Source of the DNA: Nocardioides terrigena
GTDB taxonomy: Bacteria > Actinomycetota > Actinomycetes > Propionibacteriales > Nocardioidaceae
Assembly (NCBI RefSeq): GCF_003047265.1
Contig: NZ_PZYY01000004.1
Location: forward strand, 62,001 to 126,000
Reading direction: 5' to 3'
Length of the DNA: 64,000 bases
The notes beneath the pieces were generated by a model. It saw nothing but the letters and a program-made list of their open reading frames with translations. It ran no database searches and was not told the DNA's origin. Position numbers and translations under genes: made by a program. Positions 43,563 through 52,451 of the stretch are shown here, one piece after another; the first letter of the stretch is position 1, and each line of letters starts with the position of its first letter.

Positions 43563-43915
43563 GCGGCCTCCTCCCGGGCCGGCCCGGGCTCCACGCCGCT
43601 CCGGCGCCCGAGCCACATCCAGGCCACGCACGACGTCAGCACCAGCGCGAAGCCGAAGGCCAGGTCCTCGACCGGCGCGTAGAGGATCCGGCCGTCGCCG
43701 AGGAAGGACACCCGCTCGTCGCCGATGATCGTGTCCGGGTCGTACTGCACGATCCGGCGACTGGTGAGCCAGCCGTTGGTGAGCAGCTGGAAGAAGACGA
43801 TGATCGCGTACGCCGACCACCAGGTCCGGGTGGTGGTGAGCCGGGTGCGGGCGACCCAGCGGTCGAGCGCGATCGCCACCAGCACGCCGGTGACCGCGAG
43901 GGCGGTGTAGGTCAC
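43559..43915 (-). CDS. crtYd: lycopene cyclase subunit, CrtYd type
   Basis: Small membrane protein of 118 residues, second subunit of the heterodimeric actinobacterial lycopene cyclase. Features are YAIIVFFQLLTNGWLTSR and ILYAPVEDLAFGFALVL. The GTG at 43915 overlaps the crtYc stop (GTGA). Together with CrtYc it would cyclise lycopene to gamma- or beta-carotene; the number of rings cannot be predicted. Confidence 0.85.
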   Translation of the reverse strand: MTYTALAVTGVLVAIALDRWVARTRLTTTRTWWSAYAIIVFFQLLTNGWLTSRRIVQYDPDTIIGDERVSFLGDGRILYAPVEDLAFGFALVLTSCVAWMWLGRRSGVEPGPAREEAA

Positions 43916-44277
43916 GACACCCTCCGCTCGTCGTCGGAGCGGGCGGCCGCTGCCCGGACGCCACCCCGGCGACCGACCGCGCGGACCGCCTCGAAGGTCA
44001 GCACCGACACCAGCGGGATGACGACGAAGAAGGCGATCTCCTCCAGCGGCAGCCCGGCGATCCGCGGCGGCAGGGTCTGCCCGGCGTCGAACCACCAGTG
44101 CCCGGCGTGCGTGGCGTAGAGGTCCCAGACGACGAACGGCGTGCCGGCCAGCAGGATCGTCAGCGCCAGCCGGCGACGCTGGCGCAGCACGTGCAGGCGG
44201 AAGGCCGGGACGAGCGGGAGCGTCCCGGCGAGGCAGAACACGAGCATCGCGACGTACGACCAGTGCGGCAGGCTCAT
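43912..44277 (-). CDS. crtYc: lycopene cyclase subunit, CrtYc type
   Basis: Membrane protein of 121 residues: WSYVAMLVFCLAGTLPLVPA, then FVVWDLYATHAGHWWFD and GLPLEEIAFFVVIPL, the last a conserved motif of CrtYc/CrtYe proteins. The ATG overlaps the crtI stop (ATGA). It pairs with CrtYd. A C50 cyclase pair (CrtYe/Yf) is possible, but no CrtEb elongase is in the operon, so a C40 product is more likely. Confidence 0.85.
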   Translation of the reverse strand: MSLPHWSYVAMLVFCLAGTLPLVPAFRLHVLRQRRRLALTILLAGTPFVVWDLYATHAGHWWFDAGQTLPPRIAGLPLEEIAFFVVIPLVSVLTFEAVRAVGRRGGVRAAAARSDDERRVS

Positions 44278-45878
44278 CCGCTCACCGGCAGGGCCGACCG
44301 GTCGCCGGTCAGGCGCTTGAGCACCAGCTCGGCGCTGATCAGGCACATCGGGAGTCCCACACCGGGGACCGTACTGGCGCCGGCGTAGAGCAGCCCGTCG
44401 ACCTTCGACGACACGTTGCCGGGGCGGAAGAACGCGCTCTGCCGCAGCGTGTGCTCGAGGCCGAGCGCACCGCCGCGCCACGCGTTGTACTGGAGCTCGA
44501 AGTCCTCGGGCCCCACCGTGTGCCGGACCAGGATGCGGTCGCGCAGGTCGGGGACGCCGGCCCACCGGGAGACCTGGTCGATCGCGGCGTCCGCGGCCCG
44601 CTCCACCAGGTCGGACCCCTCGCCCTCGTCGCCGCCCCGACCGATGGTGACGTCGGCGGGCACGGGCACCAGGACGAAGAGGTTCTCGCAGTCCTCCGGC
44701 GCCACGCTCGGGTCGGTCTCCGACGGCTTGCAGACGTAGACCGACGCGGGGTCGGGGACGCGGGTGTGTCGCCCGAAGATGTCGCCGAAGTTCTGGTCCC
44801 AGTCCTCGGTGAAGAACAGCGAGTGGTGGGCCAGCTCCGGCAGTCGTCCCGCGACGCCGAGCATCGCGAGCACGGCGCCGGGCCCCGGCGAGCGGCGCTT
44901 CCACGAGGTCTCCGGGTGCGTCTGGAGCTCGGGCGACAGCAGCGCGGTCTCGAGGTGGTGGAGGTCGGCGGCGCCGACGACCACGTCCGCCTCGACCGTA
45001 CGACGCTCGCCGCCGGCCGTGGTGTGCTCGACGCCGGTCACGTGGGGACGCCGCCCGGTGCCACCCGTGAGAATCCGGGTCACCGCGGCACCGGTGTGCA
45101 GCCGGGCCCCGTGCCGCTCGGCGAGGGCGGCGATGACCTCGATCAGGCGGGTGAAGCCGCCCTGCGGGTAGAGCACCCGGTCGCCCAGGTCGAGGCGGCT
45201 CATCAGGTGGTAGAGGCTGGGCGCCCGGCTCGGCGACGAGCCGAGGAACACCGCGGGATAGCCGAGCACCTGGCGGAGCCGGTTGTCGGTGAAGTGGGCG
45301 GCGACGTGGCTGCCCAGCGACCGGGTCAGCAGCCGGCTCAGCGCCGGGGTCCTGCGGATGACGTCGGTGCGCAGGAAGGACGAGGTGGAGTCGAAGTTGC
45401 TGTAGAGGAAGCGGCGCAGCGCGACGTCGTACGTGTCCTCGGCCGACCGCAGGTAGGCGTCGAACCGCTCGCCGGCGCCGGGCTCCAGCGACTCGAAGAG
45501 GGCGCGGTTGTGCGCGCGGTCGGGTCGGACGTCGACCGGGTCGGGATGACCCTCGAAGAACACGCGGTAGCTCGGGTCGAGGGTGACGAGGTCGAGCTCC
45601 GCGTCGGCGGTCGTGCCGAGCAGGGAGAAGAAGTGCTCGAAGACCTCGGGCATGAGGTACCACGACGCGCCGGTGTCGAAGCGGAAGCCGTCGCGCTCGA
45701 CGCTCCCGACCCGGCCGCCGAGCTCGTCGTTCTTCTCGAGCAGGTCGACGCTGTGGCCCTGGGCGGCGAGCAGCGCGGCGGTGGCCAGGCCGGCGATCCC
45801 GCCGCCGATGACGACGACACGGCGCGGGCCCTCCCCCGCCGCCGAGGAGCGGCCGGTGCGGTCGAGCAGCGAGGTCAT
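44274..45878 (-). CDS. crtI: phytoene desaturase
   Basis: CrtI-type FAD enzyme of 534 residues, converting phytoene to lycopene. The N-terminal FAD motif is VVVIGGGIAGLATAALLAAQ (about 21-40), the C-terminal signature is LLYAGASTVPGVGLPMCLIS. The ATG overlaps the crtB stop (ATGA). The frame continues upstream but that is a shadow of crtB. Its position between crtB and the cyclase genes is standard in actinobacteria. Confidence 0.92.
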   Translation of the reverse strand: MTSLLDRTGRSSAAGEGPRRVVVIGGGIAGLATAALLAAQGHSVDLLEKNDELGGRVGSVERDGFRFDTGASWYLMPEVFEHFFSLLGTTADAELDLVTLDPSYRVFFEGHPDPVDVRPDRAHNRALFESLEPGAGERFDAYLRSAEDTYDVALRRFLYSNFDSTSSFLRTDVIRRTPALSRLLTRSLGSHVAAHFTDNRLRQVLGYPAVFLGSSPSRAPSLYHLMSRLDLGDRVLYPQGGFTRLIEVIAALAERHGARLHTGAAVTRILTGGTGRRPHVTGVEHTTAGGERRTVEADVVVGAADLHHLETALLSPELQTHPETSWKRRSPGPGAVLAMLGVAGRLPELAHHSLFFTEDWDQNFGDIFGRHTRVPDPASVYVCKPSETDPSVAPEDCENLFVLVPVPADVTIGRGGDEGEGSDLVERAADAAIDQVSRWAGVPDLRDRILVRHTVGPEDFELQYNAWRGGALGLEHTLRQSAFFRPGNVSSKVDGLLYAGASTVPGVGLPMCLISAELVLKRLTGDRSALPVSG

Positions 45879-46753
45879 GCGCGACCCCCGCGCATCGCAC
45901 CGGCGACGATCCGGAGCTTGACGGTGTCGGGGACCCGGACGCGACTGCGTCGGATCTCCGCGGCAGGGGTGGCCCGCAGGCGGGCGGCGAGCTCGGCGAA
46001 GGTGGCGTGCGCGACCCGGACGGCGCGACGGCTGCTGGTCGGCAGGTCCGGCACGACGGCGGCGGCCGCCGCGAGGTCGGCGTCGATGTCGTCGAGGATG
46101 CGGTCCCGGTCGGCGTCGCAGAAGCGGTCGACCGCCAGCCCCGGGAAGTAGCGGCGGCCCAGGGTGTCGTGGTCCTCGGCGAGGTCGCGCAGGAAGTTGA
46201 GCTTCTGGAAGGCGGCGCCGAGCCGGCGTGCACCGGGCGCGAGCCGGTCGTAGCCGGCCGCGGCGTCGTCGGTCCCGGCGAGGAAGACGCGCAGGCACAT
46301 CAGGCCGACCACCTCGGCGGAGCCGTAGACGTAGCGGTCGAAGCTCTCGGGCGTGTGGACCGTGGTCTCGAGGTCCATCCGCATCGAGGCGAAGAACGGG
46401 TCGATGATGTCCTCACCGATGCCGCAGCGGATCGCCGAGCGGGCGAAGGCGTGCACCACCAGGTTGCCGCTGTAACCGGTCCGCAGCGCGTGGCGCACGT
46501 CCTCCTGGAGCCAGTCCAGCATCGTGGCGCGCGGCCCGGTCCCGAGGGCGGGATCGGGGTTGTCCACGATCTCGTCGGCCACCCGGACCAGCGCGTAGAC
46601 GTTGCGGACGTGGGTCCGCACCGGCTCGGCGAGCAGTCGCGACGCCAGCCCGAAGGAGCTCGAGTAGGCGCTGATGACCACCGCCGCGCTGCCCTCGGAG
46701 ACGGAGTCGTAGAGGCTGCGGGGGCGCCGGCGGGGCACGAGGAAGAGGCTCAC
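45875..46753 (-). CDS. crtB: phytoene synthase
   Basis: Squalene/phytoene synthase family protein of 292 residues, joining two geranylgeranyl diphosphates. The two Asp-rich motifs are VADEIVDNPD and LRDLAEDHDTLGRRYFP, the second with the typical family continuation. GTG at 46753 overlaps the crtE stop (GTGA); longer readings are shadows of crtE. Confidence 0.92.
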   Translation of the reverse strand: MSLFLVPRRRPRSLYDSVSEGSAAVVISAYSSSFGLASRLLAEPVRTHVRNVYALVRVADEIVDNPDPALGTGPRATMLDWLQEDVRHALRTGYSGNLVVHAFARSAIRCGIGEDIIDPFFASMRMDLETTVHTPESFDRYVYGSAEVVGLMCLRVFLAGTDDAAAGYDRLAPGARRLGAAFQKLNFLRDLAEDHDTLGRRYFPGLAVDRFCDADRDRILDDIDADLAAAAAVVPDLPTSSRRAVRVAHATFAELAARLRATPAAEIRRSRVRVPDTVKLRIVAGAMRGGRA

Positions 46754-47787
46754 GCCGCCACCTCGGTGGCAGCCCGCGGGGAGCGCATGCCCACGGTGTC
46801 GAGCAGGTCGGTGGAGATGCCCAGCGGCTCGAGGATCTCCCGCGCGGCGGTGCAGTGCTGCTCGGCCAGCTCCTCGATGAAGAGCCGCGATCCCGACGCG
46901 GTGAGCAGGCGCCGGACCTCGCCCAGCTCGTGGTCGGACAGGTCGCGACCGACGTACGGCCGGATCCGGTCCCACTGCGGCGTCGAGCGGGCGTGGGCGA
47001 GCAGAGGGGTCTGCTTGCGGGTGCGCAGGTCGCTGGTCGCGGACTTGCCGGTCCGCGCCGGGTCCCCGAAGACGCCGAGGAGGTCGTCGACGAGCTGGAA
47101 GGAGATCCCCAGCACCCGCCCGGCCTCGCCGAGCTGGGCCACGGTCTCGTCGTCCGCGGCGGCCAGCACGGCTCCGGCCTGCAGGGGCAGGGCGAACGAG
47201 TAGGCGCTGGTCTTCTGCTCCTCCATCGCCAGGCTCTCCCGCAGCGACGCGCTCCCGATGCCGAGCGAGAGGCGTACGTCGGCCAGCTCGCCCGCGGCGG
47301 TCGTGTGCAGCGCCGCGTCGAAGAGGTCGAGCAACCGGTGCGTGACGTCGGTGGGTGCGCCGCAGGTCGCGACCGCGCGGACCGCGGCGGTCAGGGCGAG
47401 GTCGCCGGCCAGGATGCCGGCGGTGCGGCCGTACGACGCGGCCTCCTCGTCGGTGGTCCCGGCGTCGTGGGCCCGGGCGCGGAAGGTGCCGCTCACGTTG
47501 GGCCGGCCGCGGCGCACGTCGTCACCGTCGATGACGTCGTCGTGGATCACGAAGGCCGTGTGGAGCAGCTCGACCGCCGCCCCCACGTCGGCCGCGGCGG
47601 CCGCGCAGGTGCCGTCGAAGGCGTCGTGGGTCGCGACCACGAGCGCCGGCCGGAACCGCTTGCCGCCCTCGGTCGCCGCGACCAGCGCTTCCCAGAGACG
47701 GGCGTGGTCGGGACCGGCCGCCGCCGCGCGCGAGCGGCCGCGGTCGAGCAGCCGCCGCAGGGCCTCATCGGTGCTGGCTGAGCTCAC
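46750..47787 (-). CDS. crtE: geranylgeranyl diphosphate synthase
   Basis: Polyprenyl synthetase of 345 residues. The first Asp-rich motif is IHDDVIDGDD (83-87 DDVID) and the second LVDDLLGVFGD (234-242), both required for Mg2+ and diphosphate binding. The first gene of the operon supplies GGPP to CrtB. GTG start at 47787 is preceded by GGGAGGA at 7 bases spacing. The promoter palindrome at 47829-47863 lies 42 bases upstream of the start. Confidence 0.93.
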   Translation of the reverse strand: MSSASTDEALRRLLDRGRSRAAAAGPDHARLWEALVAATEGGKRFRPALVVATHDAFDGTCAAAAADVGAAVELLHTAFVIHDDVIDGDDVRRGRPNVSGTFRARAHDAGTTDEEAASYGRTAGILAGDLALTAAVRAVATCGAPTDVTHRLLDLFDAALHTTAAGELADVRLSLGIGSASLRESLAMEEQKTSAYSFALPLQAGAVLAAADDETVAQLGEAGRVLGISFQLVDDLLGVFGDPARTGKSATSDLRTRKQTPLLAHARSTPQWDRIRPYVGRDLSDHELGEVRRLLTASGSRLFIEELAEQHCTAAREILEPLGISTDLLDTVGMRSPRAATEVAA

Positions 47788-47828
47788 TGGGTCCTCCCGA
47801 CTCGTGGCGCAGGAGCCAACCTACGCAT

Positions 47829-47863
47829 TACCTCCACAATAATCTACACACTGTGTGGAGGTA
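47829..47863. promoter_or_regulatory. large palindrome in crt promoter region
   Basis: Perfect 10-base arms TACCTCCACA (47829-47838) and TGTGGAGGTA (47854-47863), separated by 15 bases. The AT-rich spacer (ATAATCTACACAC) stands out in this GC-rich region. It contains a smaller dyad CTACACA/TGTGTGG. Location 42 bases before crtE suits repressor binding over the promoter. MerR-type LitR/CarH or MarR-type CrtR regulators control such operons elsewhere; none is in the window. Confidence 0.65.
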
Positions 47864-47906
47864 TCCGCGAGTCCGCGCCGCTCACGGCACCCGCCGGGGG
47901 CTCCGA

Positions 47907-48326
47907 TCAGCGCAGCAGCGCGTCCGTGGCCGGATCGGGCTCCCCGTCGAAGAACCTCTCCAGGACCTCGACACAGCACCGCTCGTCGGGGTCCGCGCGG
48001 GCGAAGAGCGTCATCGAGGAGCGCAGCTTCATCGCGTCCACGGAGCCGAGGATCTTGACGGCGGTCGTGCCCTCGAGGTCGAGGAGGGCCCGGCAGCACT
48101 CGCGCAGCCGCGCCCCGAGCACCGGGTGGTCGAGGTAGGCGCGGGCCTCGTCGATCCCGGACACGGCGTACGCACGGGCCATGTCACTGCGCCCGAGGCC
48201 CGCGAGCTGCGGGAAGACGAACCACATCCAGTGGCTGGTCTTGCGGCCGGCGCGCAGCTCGCGCAGCGCCCGGTCGACGGTGTCGTGCTCGTCCTGCGCG
48301 CGGACGAAGCGTTCCAGGTCAGGCAC
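47907..48326 (-). CDS. DUF1810 family protein
   Basis: Protein of 139 residues with typical DUF1810 sequence: LERFVRAQDEHDTVDRAL, then SHWMWFVFPQLAGLG and KILGSVDAMKLRSSMTLF. Function unknown; the fold resembles a calpastatin-like small domain in some annotations. GTG at 48326 is chosen because GAGGGGG precedes it; a longer GTG form starts inside the upstream gene. Confidence 0.8.
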   Translation of the reverse strand: MPDLERFVRAQDEHDTVDRALRELRAGRKTSHWMWFVFPQLAGLGRSDMARAYAVSGIDEARAYLDHPVLGARLRECCRALLDLEGTTAVKILGSVDAMKLRSSMTLFARADPDERCCVEVLERFFDGEPDPATDALLR

Positions 48327-48357
48327 GCGGGTCCCCCTCGGGTCGTACGACGCCCGG

Positions 48358-48615
48358 TCAGGCGCCGGCGTCACCCCTCGGCGTACCCGGCGCGGCGATC
48401 GCGATGCTCTCCTCGTCCGGCATGAGGAACCACAGCAGCGGGTAGACCAGCAGCTGGCTGCCCGGCAGGACCATCAGCAGCACCACGAAGATCACGCGCG
48501 ACAGGCCGGGCTTGATGCCGAACCGGCGCCCGACGCCGGAGCAGACACCGCCCAGGAGGCCGTCGCTGGTGCGGACGAGGCCCTGGCGGGCGAAGGCGGA
48601 GCGGATGGAGTCCAT
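48358..48615 (-). CDS. PspC domain membrane protein
   Basis: Small protein of 85 residues with the PspC core: VRTSDGLLGGVCSGVGRRFG, then LSRVIFVVLLMVLPGSQLLVYPLLWFLMP as one hairpin-like membrane segment. PspC proteins take part in envelope stress response. AGAGGA precedes the ATG at 48615. No phage-shock genes adjoin it. Confidence 0.85.
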   Translation of the reverse strand: MDSIRSAFARQGLVRTSDGLLGGVCSGVGRRFGIKPGLSRVIFVVLLMVLPGSQLLVYPLLWFLMPDEESIAIAAPGTPRGDAGA

Positions 48616-48724
48616 GGTGTTCCTCTGGGTCGGTGGCTGGTGGGTCAAGCGTGCTCCCCCGGGCCGCGCGACGCCATGGGGATCAGCCCTGGTCCTACCC
48701 CGACGCCGTCCCTAGGCTGTCGTG

Positions 48725-49318
48725 ATGGGTCTCGTCACCGCAGACATGGCTGTCTCGCTCGACCTGGTCGGCGCGGGACGCGACCAGTCGCTGGAGCATC
48801 CCTTCGGACCGCACGTGGGACACCGGCTGCACACCTGGATGTTCGAGCACGAGGACGAGAGCGCCGACGAGCTCGCCGCGATCCTGCACGCCCGGGCCTA
48901 CGTGATGGGACGGCACATGTTCGGGCCGGACCGGGGCGACTGGGACCCGGAGTGGCAGGGCTGGTGGGGTCCGGAGCCGCCGTACCACGCCCCCGTCTTC
49001 GTGCTCTGCTCGCGACCCCGCGAGCCGCTGGTCATGGAGGGCGGGACGACGTTCCACTTCGTGACCGACGGGATCGATGCCGCCCTCGAGCGGGCCCGCG
49101 AGGCGGCCGGCGACGCCGACGTCTCGATCGCCGGCGGGGTGAGCACGCTCAACGCCTACCTCGCGGCCGATCTCGTCGACGAGCTGCGGCTCCACGTCGT
49201 GCCCTTCACCGTCGGCGAGGGGTTGCGGGTCTTCGACGGCGTGCCGCACCTGACCATGGTGCCGGTGTCGAGCCGTACGACGCCGCACGTCACGCACCTG
49301 ACCTGGCGCCGGCCCTGA
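48725..49318 (+). CDS. dihydrofolate reductase/RibD C-terminal-like protein
   Basis: Protein of 197 residues of the RibD_C/DHFR-like fold (MAVSLDLVGAG at the start, RAYVMGRHMFGP, VSIAGGVSTLNAYL, LRLHVVPFTVGEG). In actinobacteria such standalone proteins are often annotated as deaminase/reductase. It probably uses NADPH; substrate unknown. ATG at 48725 is the most likely start. Confidence 0.82.
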   Translation: MGLVTADMAVSLDLVGAGRDQSLEHPFGPHVGHRLHTWMFEHEDESADELAAILHARAYVMGRHMFGPDRGDWDPEWQGWWGPEPPYHAPVFVLCSRPREPLVMEGGTTFHFVTDGIDAALERAREAAGDADVSIAGGVSTLNAYLAADLVDELRLHVVPFTVGEGLRVFDGVPHLTMVPVSSRTTPHVTHLTWRRP

Positions 49319-49393
49319 GACTGTCCCGTCCGTAGGGGTGAGCGACACGCGCCCTCGGGTAACTCCCGGGGCTTGCCGACGGTTGGCACAGTC

Positions 49394-49759
49394 ATGACCA
49401 TGACCGCGCCGTCCTCCTCCACCCTGCCCGCCGTCGCCTGCGCCCCGTGGTGCGTCGACGGCAGCGGCCACACGGACGCCGTCTTCCCCGAGGACCAGGT
49501 GTGCCGGGGCGAGACCGTCGAGGTCGAGCTCACCCGCCAGCCGCTCGTCGAGGCGGGCGAGGACGAGTGGGTGCGTGACGTCGTGCGCTTCTACCTGCTC
49601 CGCCACGCCGGCGCGCTGATGACGACGATCGAGATGTACCGCGGTGACCTCGGCGAGACGGTGTCCCTCGCGGTCGGCGAGGCCGAGGCCCTGGGCGACG
49701 CGCTCCTCCGGGCCGTGCAGCAGGCCCGGGCCGGCGCCGCGACATTGCCGCCCGCGTGA
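49394..49759 (+). CDS. DUF6907-like small protein
   Basis: Protein of 121 residues with an ACAPWCVDGSGHTD zinc-binding-like start and an acidic, alpha-beta body (VVRFYLLRHAGALMTTIEMY). Resembles small actinobacterial proteins grouped as DUF6907; role unknown. Its stop overlaps the GTG of the next gene (GTGA). Confidence 0.6.
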   Translation: MTMTAPSSSTLPAVACAPWCVDGSGHTDAVFPEDQVCRGETVEVELTRQPLVEAGEDEWVRDVVRFYLLRHAGALMTTIEMYRGDLGETVSLAVGEAEALGDALLRAVQQARAGAATLPPA

Positions 49760-50379
49760 GCACCACCCGCACCCTCGCCGGCGCCGGGGCCCTCGCGCTG
49801 ATCGTGCGGCCGGCCTACATCGCCACCGAGTACGTCGTCGCCGCAGCGACCACGGGCGGCTACAGCTTCGTCGCCGACTCGGTGAGCAAGCTGGGCGAGG
49901 TCGGTTGCTCGCCGGCCTACTGCTCACCGCGGCACGAGGTGATGAACGGGTCCTTCATGGTGTTCGGGGTGCTGATGGCCGGCGGCGCACTGCTGCTCGC
50001 CCGCCCCCTGGGGCCGTGGGTCACCGGGCTGCTGGTGGTGTCCGGGGCGAGCTCGTTCGCCACCGGTCTCGCGCCCCTGGACCAGGACGCCACCCTGCAC
50101 GCCCTCGCGGCGACCCCGCTGTTCGTCGCGCAACCCGTCGCCCTGGTCCTGCTGGGCCTGCGGCTGCGGGAGCAGAGCCCGCGGCTCGGTCGGGCCCTCC
50201 TCGCGACGGGAGCCGTGACCGCCGCCGCGGCCGCCGGTTTCGTGCTCTCCGGGGACGACAGCGCGGTGGCCGGAGCCCTCGAGCGGCTGGCGCTCTGGCC
50301 CGTGCTCCTCGGGCTGGCCGGCGCCGCCTGGGCCCTCCGACCCGGCCGTCGACCGGCCGGGCCCACCTCGTCGGTCTAG
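49756..50379 (+). CDS. DUF998 family membrane protein
   Basis: Membrane protein of 207 residues with about six helices (RPAYIATEYVVAA, SFMVFGVLMAGGALLLARP, VTGLLVVSGASSFATG, LFVAQPVALVLLGL). It matches the DUF998 group, unknown function. The GTG start overlaps the preceding stop (GTGA), so the two are coupled. Its TAG stop shares the CTAG palindrome with the stop of the convergent protease. Confidence 0.78.
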   Translation: MSTTRTLAGAGALALIVRPAYIATEYVVAAATTGGYSFVADSVSKLGEVGCSPAYCSPRHEVMNGSFMVFGVLMAGGALLLARPLGPWVTGLLVVSGASSFATGLAPLDQDATLHALAATPLFVAQPVALVLLGLRLREQSPRLGRALLATGAVTAAAAAGFVLSGDDSAVAGALERLALWPVLLGLAGAAWALRPGRRPAGPTSSV

Positions 50380-51263
50380 CCGACGATCTCGATCTCGGAC
50401 CAGGCGACGTCGCCGACGGTGGCGCGGATCCAGTCGAGCACGGCCTGCCGGTCGGTCCGGAACGAGAAGTCCACACCCCGGCACCAGGTGCTCATCCCGA
50501 AGGACGTGACCCCGACGATCAGGTTGCTCGTGGAGTCCCCGTAGAAGAGGGGACCGCCCGAGTCGCCGGAGCAGGTGCCGCCGCGACCGGGGCCGTTGCC
50601 GTTGGTCTGCACGTTGAAGCCGTCGTTGAGGTGGCTGCGCAGGTTGGTCAGCCGCGTCTCGGCCATCAGCCGCTCGCGGAAGGTCACGAGGGTGACCGGG
50701 TTGGTCTTCGTCACGCCGTAGCCGCTCGCGGTGAAGGTCAGGTCCTGCTTGCCGCGCTGGGTGGCCAGCTCGTCGAGCGTGCCCGCCGCCGCCAGCGCGC
50801 CGTACTCGTCCAGGTTGATCGGCTGGTCGAGGATGACCAGGCCGGCGTCGCTGGTGTCGGGGAGGCTGCCGAACATCGACCAGCCGTAGTTGTAGATCTC
50901 GTCCGAGGTGGCGCAGAGCTTGCCGAGGGTCCCCTCGGCGCAGTACTCCGGGTAGCCGGTGGTGGGGTCCACCTGGAGGGTCTCGTCGTAGTTGGCCCCG
51001 GCGTCCTGCTGGAAGTAGACGCGGGCGCTGTGGGCGCCGGTCTCGTCCGACGTGCAGTGGCCGGCGGTGAGGAAGACGGTCGGTGACAGCAGCGACCCGG
51101 TGCAGCGCTGGAGGTAGACGCCGTCCACGTCGTAGAAGGCGACGAGCCCGACGAACGGGTGCTCGTTGTCCTCGACGTAGTCGCCGGTGATGGCGCCCGC
51201 CGGCGGTGAGGCGACGGTGATGGCCATCAGCAGGCCTGCCAGCAGAACCAAGACCTTGCGCAT
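50376..51263 (-). CDS. secreted trypsin-like serine protease
   Basis: Exported protease of 295 residues with a clear signal peptide (KVLVLLAGLLMAITVASPPAGA). The triad is complete: His in FLTAGHC, Asp in SDAGLVIL, Ser in CSGDSGGPLF. Several cysteines suggest disulfides. There is no propeptide longer than a few residues. ATG at 51263 is followed directly by the signal peptide. Confidence 0.9.
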   Translation of the reverse strand: MRKVLVLLAGLLMAITVASPPAGAITGDYVEDNEHPFVGLVAFYDVDGVYLQRCTGSLLSPTVFLTAGHCTSDETGAHSARVYFQQDAGANYDETLQVDPTTGYPEYCAEGTLGKLCATSDEIYNYGWSMFGSLPDTSDAGLVILDQPINLDEYGALAAAGTLDELATQRGKQDLTFTASGYGVTKTNPVTLVTFRERLMAETRLTNLRSHLNDGFNVQTNGNGPGRGGTCSGDSGGPLFYGDSTSNLIVGVTSFGMSTWCRGVDFSFRTDRQAVLDWIRATVGDVAWSEIEIVG

Positions 51264-51384
51264 GCGTTGCTCCTCCCGAGCCGGGCGCCCACTGCACACG
51301 ACTCATCCGAATACCGCGGACGAGCCTGCCACAGGAGCGGCCCCGGATCAGGCGAAAGCAAAGACTCGGGGTAGCGAGTGACGC

Positions 51385-52386
51385 CTACTCGTGGGGCGGG
51401 AGCGTCACGACCTGCCCGGCGTAGGACAGTCCGGCGCCGAAGGCGATGAGCAGCGCGACGTCCCCGGCCTCCGCCTCACCCGAGCGCAGCATCGCCTCCA
51501 TCGCCAGGGGCACTGAGGCCGCCGAGGTGTTGCCGGAGTCGACGATGTCGGTGGCCACGGCCACCGACTCGGGGAGCTTGATGTTGCGCGACAGCGTCTG
51601 GGTGATGCGCAGGTTGGCCTGGTGCGGGATGAAGGCGTCGAGGTCGTCGACCGAGATCCCGGCCGCGCGCAGCGCCTCGTGGGCCACGTCGGCCATCGCG
51701 AAGGGTGCCCAGCGGAAGACCGCCGTGCCCTCCATCTGCACGACCGGGTGGTCGGCCCCTGACCCGTGGCCGCCGAGGCAGCTCGGGGTCTGGTTGATGA
51801 CGTGCGCCTGCGAGCCGTCCGAGCCCCAGGCGGTCGGGCCGATGCCGGTGGCGTCCGCGGGGCCCACGACCACGGCGCCCGCACCGTCGGCGAAGATGAA
51901 TGCCGTCCCGCGGTCGGTCGGGTCCATGAAGCGGCTCAGCTGCTCGACGCCGATGACCAGCACGTACTTCTCTGCCCCCGAGCGGACCATCGCGGACGCG
52001 AGGTTGAGCGCGTGGCAGAAGCCCGCGCAGCCGGCGGAGACGTCGAAGGCCGCGGTCGTCGAGCCGAGCCGGGTCGCGACCTGCGGGGCCGAGGCGGGCG
52101 TGTGCTCCGGGTGCGTCGAGGTGGCGACGATGACGCAGCCGAGCTGGTCGGCGCTCACCCCGGCGACGGCGAGCGCGCGCTCGGCGGCGGTCGTCGCCAT
52201 CCCGATCAGGGTCTCGTCCTCGCCGGCGAAGCGCCGCGTCTTGATCCCCGACCGGGTCTGGATCCACTCGTCGTTGGAGTCCAGCACCTCGCAGATCTCG
52301 TCGTTGGTGACGACCCGCTCGGGCCGGTAGACCCCCAGGCCCAGCATCGCCGCGTGCGTCATCTCTGTTGCCTGCTGGATCGTCAT
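51385..52386 (-). CDS. fabH: 3-oxoacyl-ACP synthase III (KAS III)
   Basis: Ketosynthase of 333 residues with the full triad: Cys120 (DVSAGCAGF), His255 (FIPHQANLR) and Asn286 (DSGNTSAASVP). Such enzymes start fatty acid or polyketide chains with acyl-CoA. Unlike the normal actinobacterial arrangement, no fabD, acpP or fabF adjoins it, so it is probably an extra copy with a specialised starter. Confidence 0.9.
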   Translation of the reverse strand: MTIQQATEMTHAAMLGLGVYRPERVVTNDEICEVLDSNDEWIQTRSGIKTRRFAGEDETLIGMATTAAERALAVAGVSADQLGCVIVATSTHPEHTPASAPQVATRLGSTTAAFDVSAGCAGFCHALNLASAMVRSGAEKYVLVIGVEQLSRFMDPTDRGTAFIFADGAGAVVVGPADATGIGPTAWGSDGSQAHVINQTPSCLGGHGSGADHPVVQMEGTAVFRWAPFAMADVAHEALRAAGISVDDLDAFIPHQANLRITQTLSRNIKLPESVAVATDIVDSGNTSAASVPLAMEAMLRSGEAEAGDVALLIAFGAGLSYAGQVVTLPPHE

Positions 52387-52451
52387 CTCGCGAGCATAAG
52401 CCTCCCGAATCCGGGGCTGACCCGACGGCGTACGAGTGCTTGACTGCCACC

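Noticed and set aside
50376..50379. shared CTAG stop of convergent genes
   Set aside because: Two convergent genes sharing a palindromic TAG/CTA stop is a chance packing feature without clear function.
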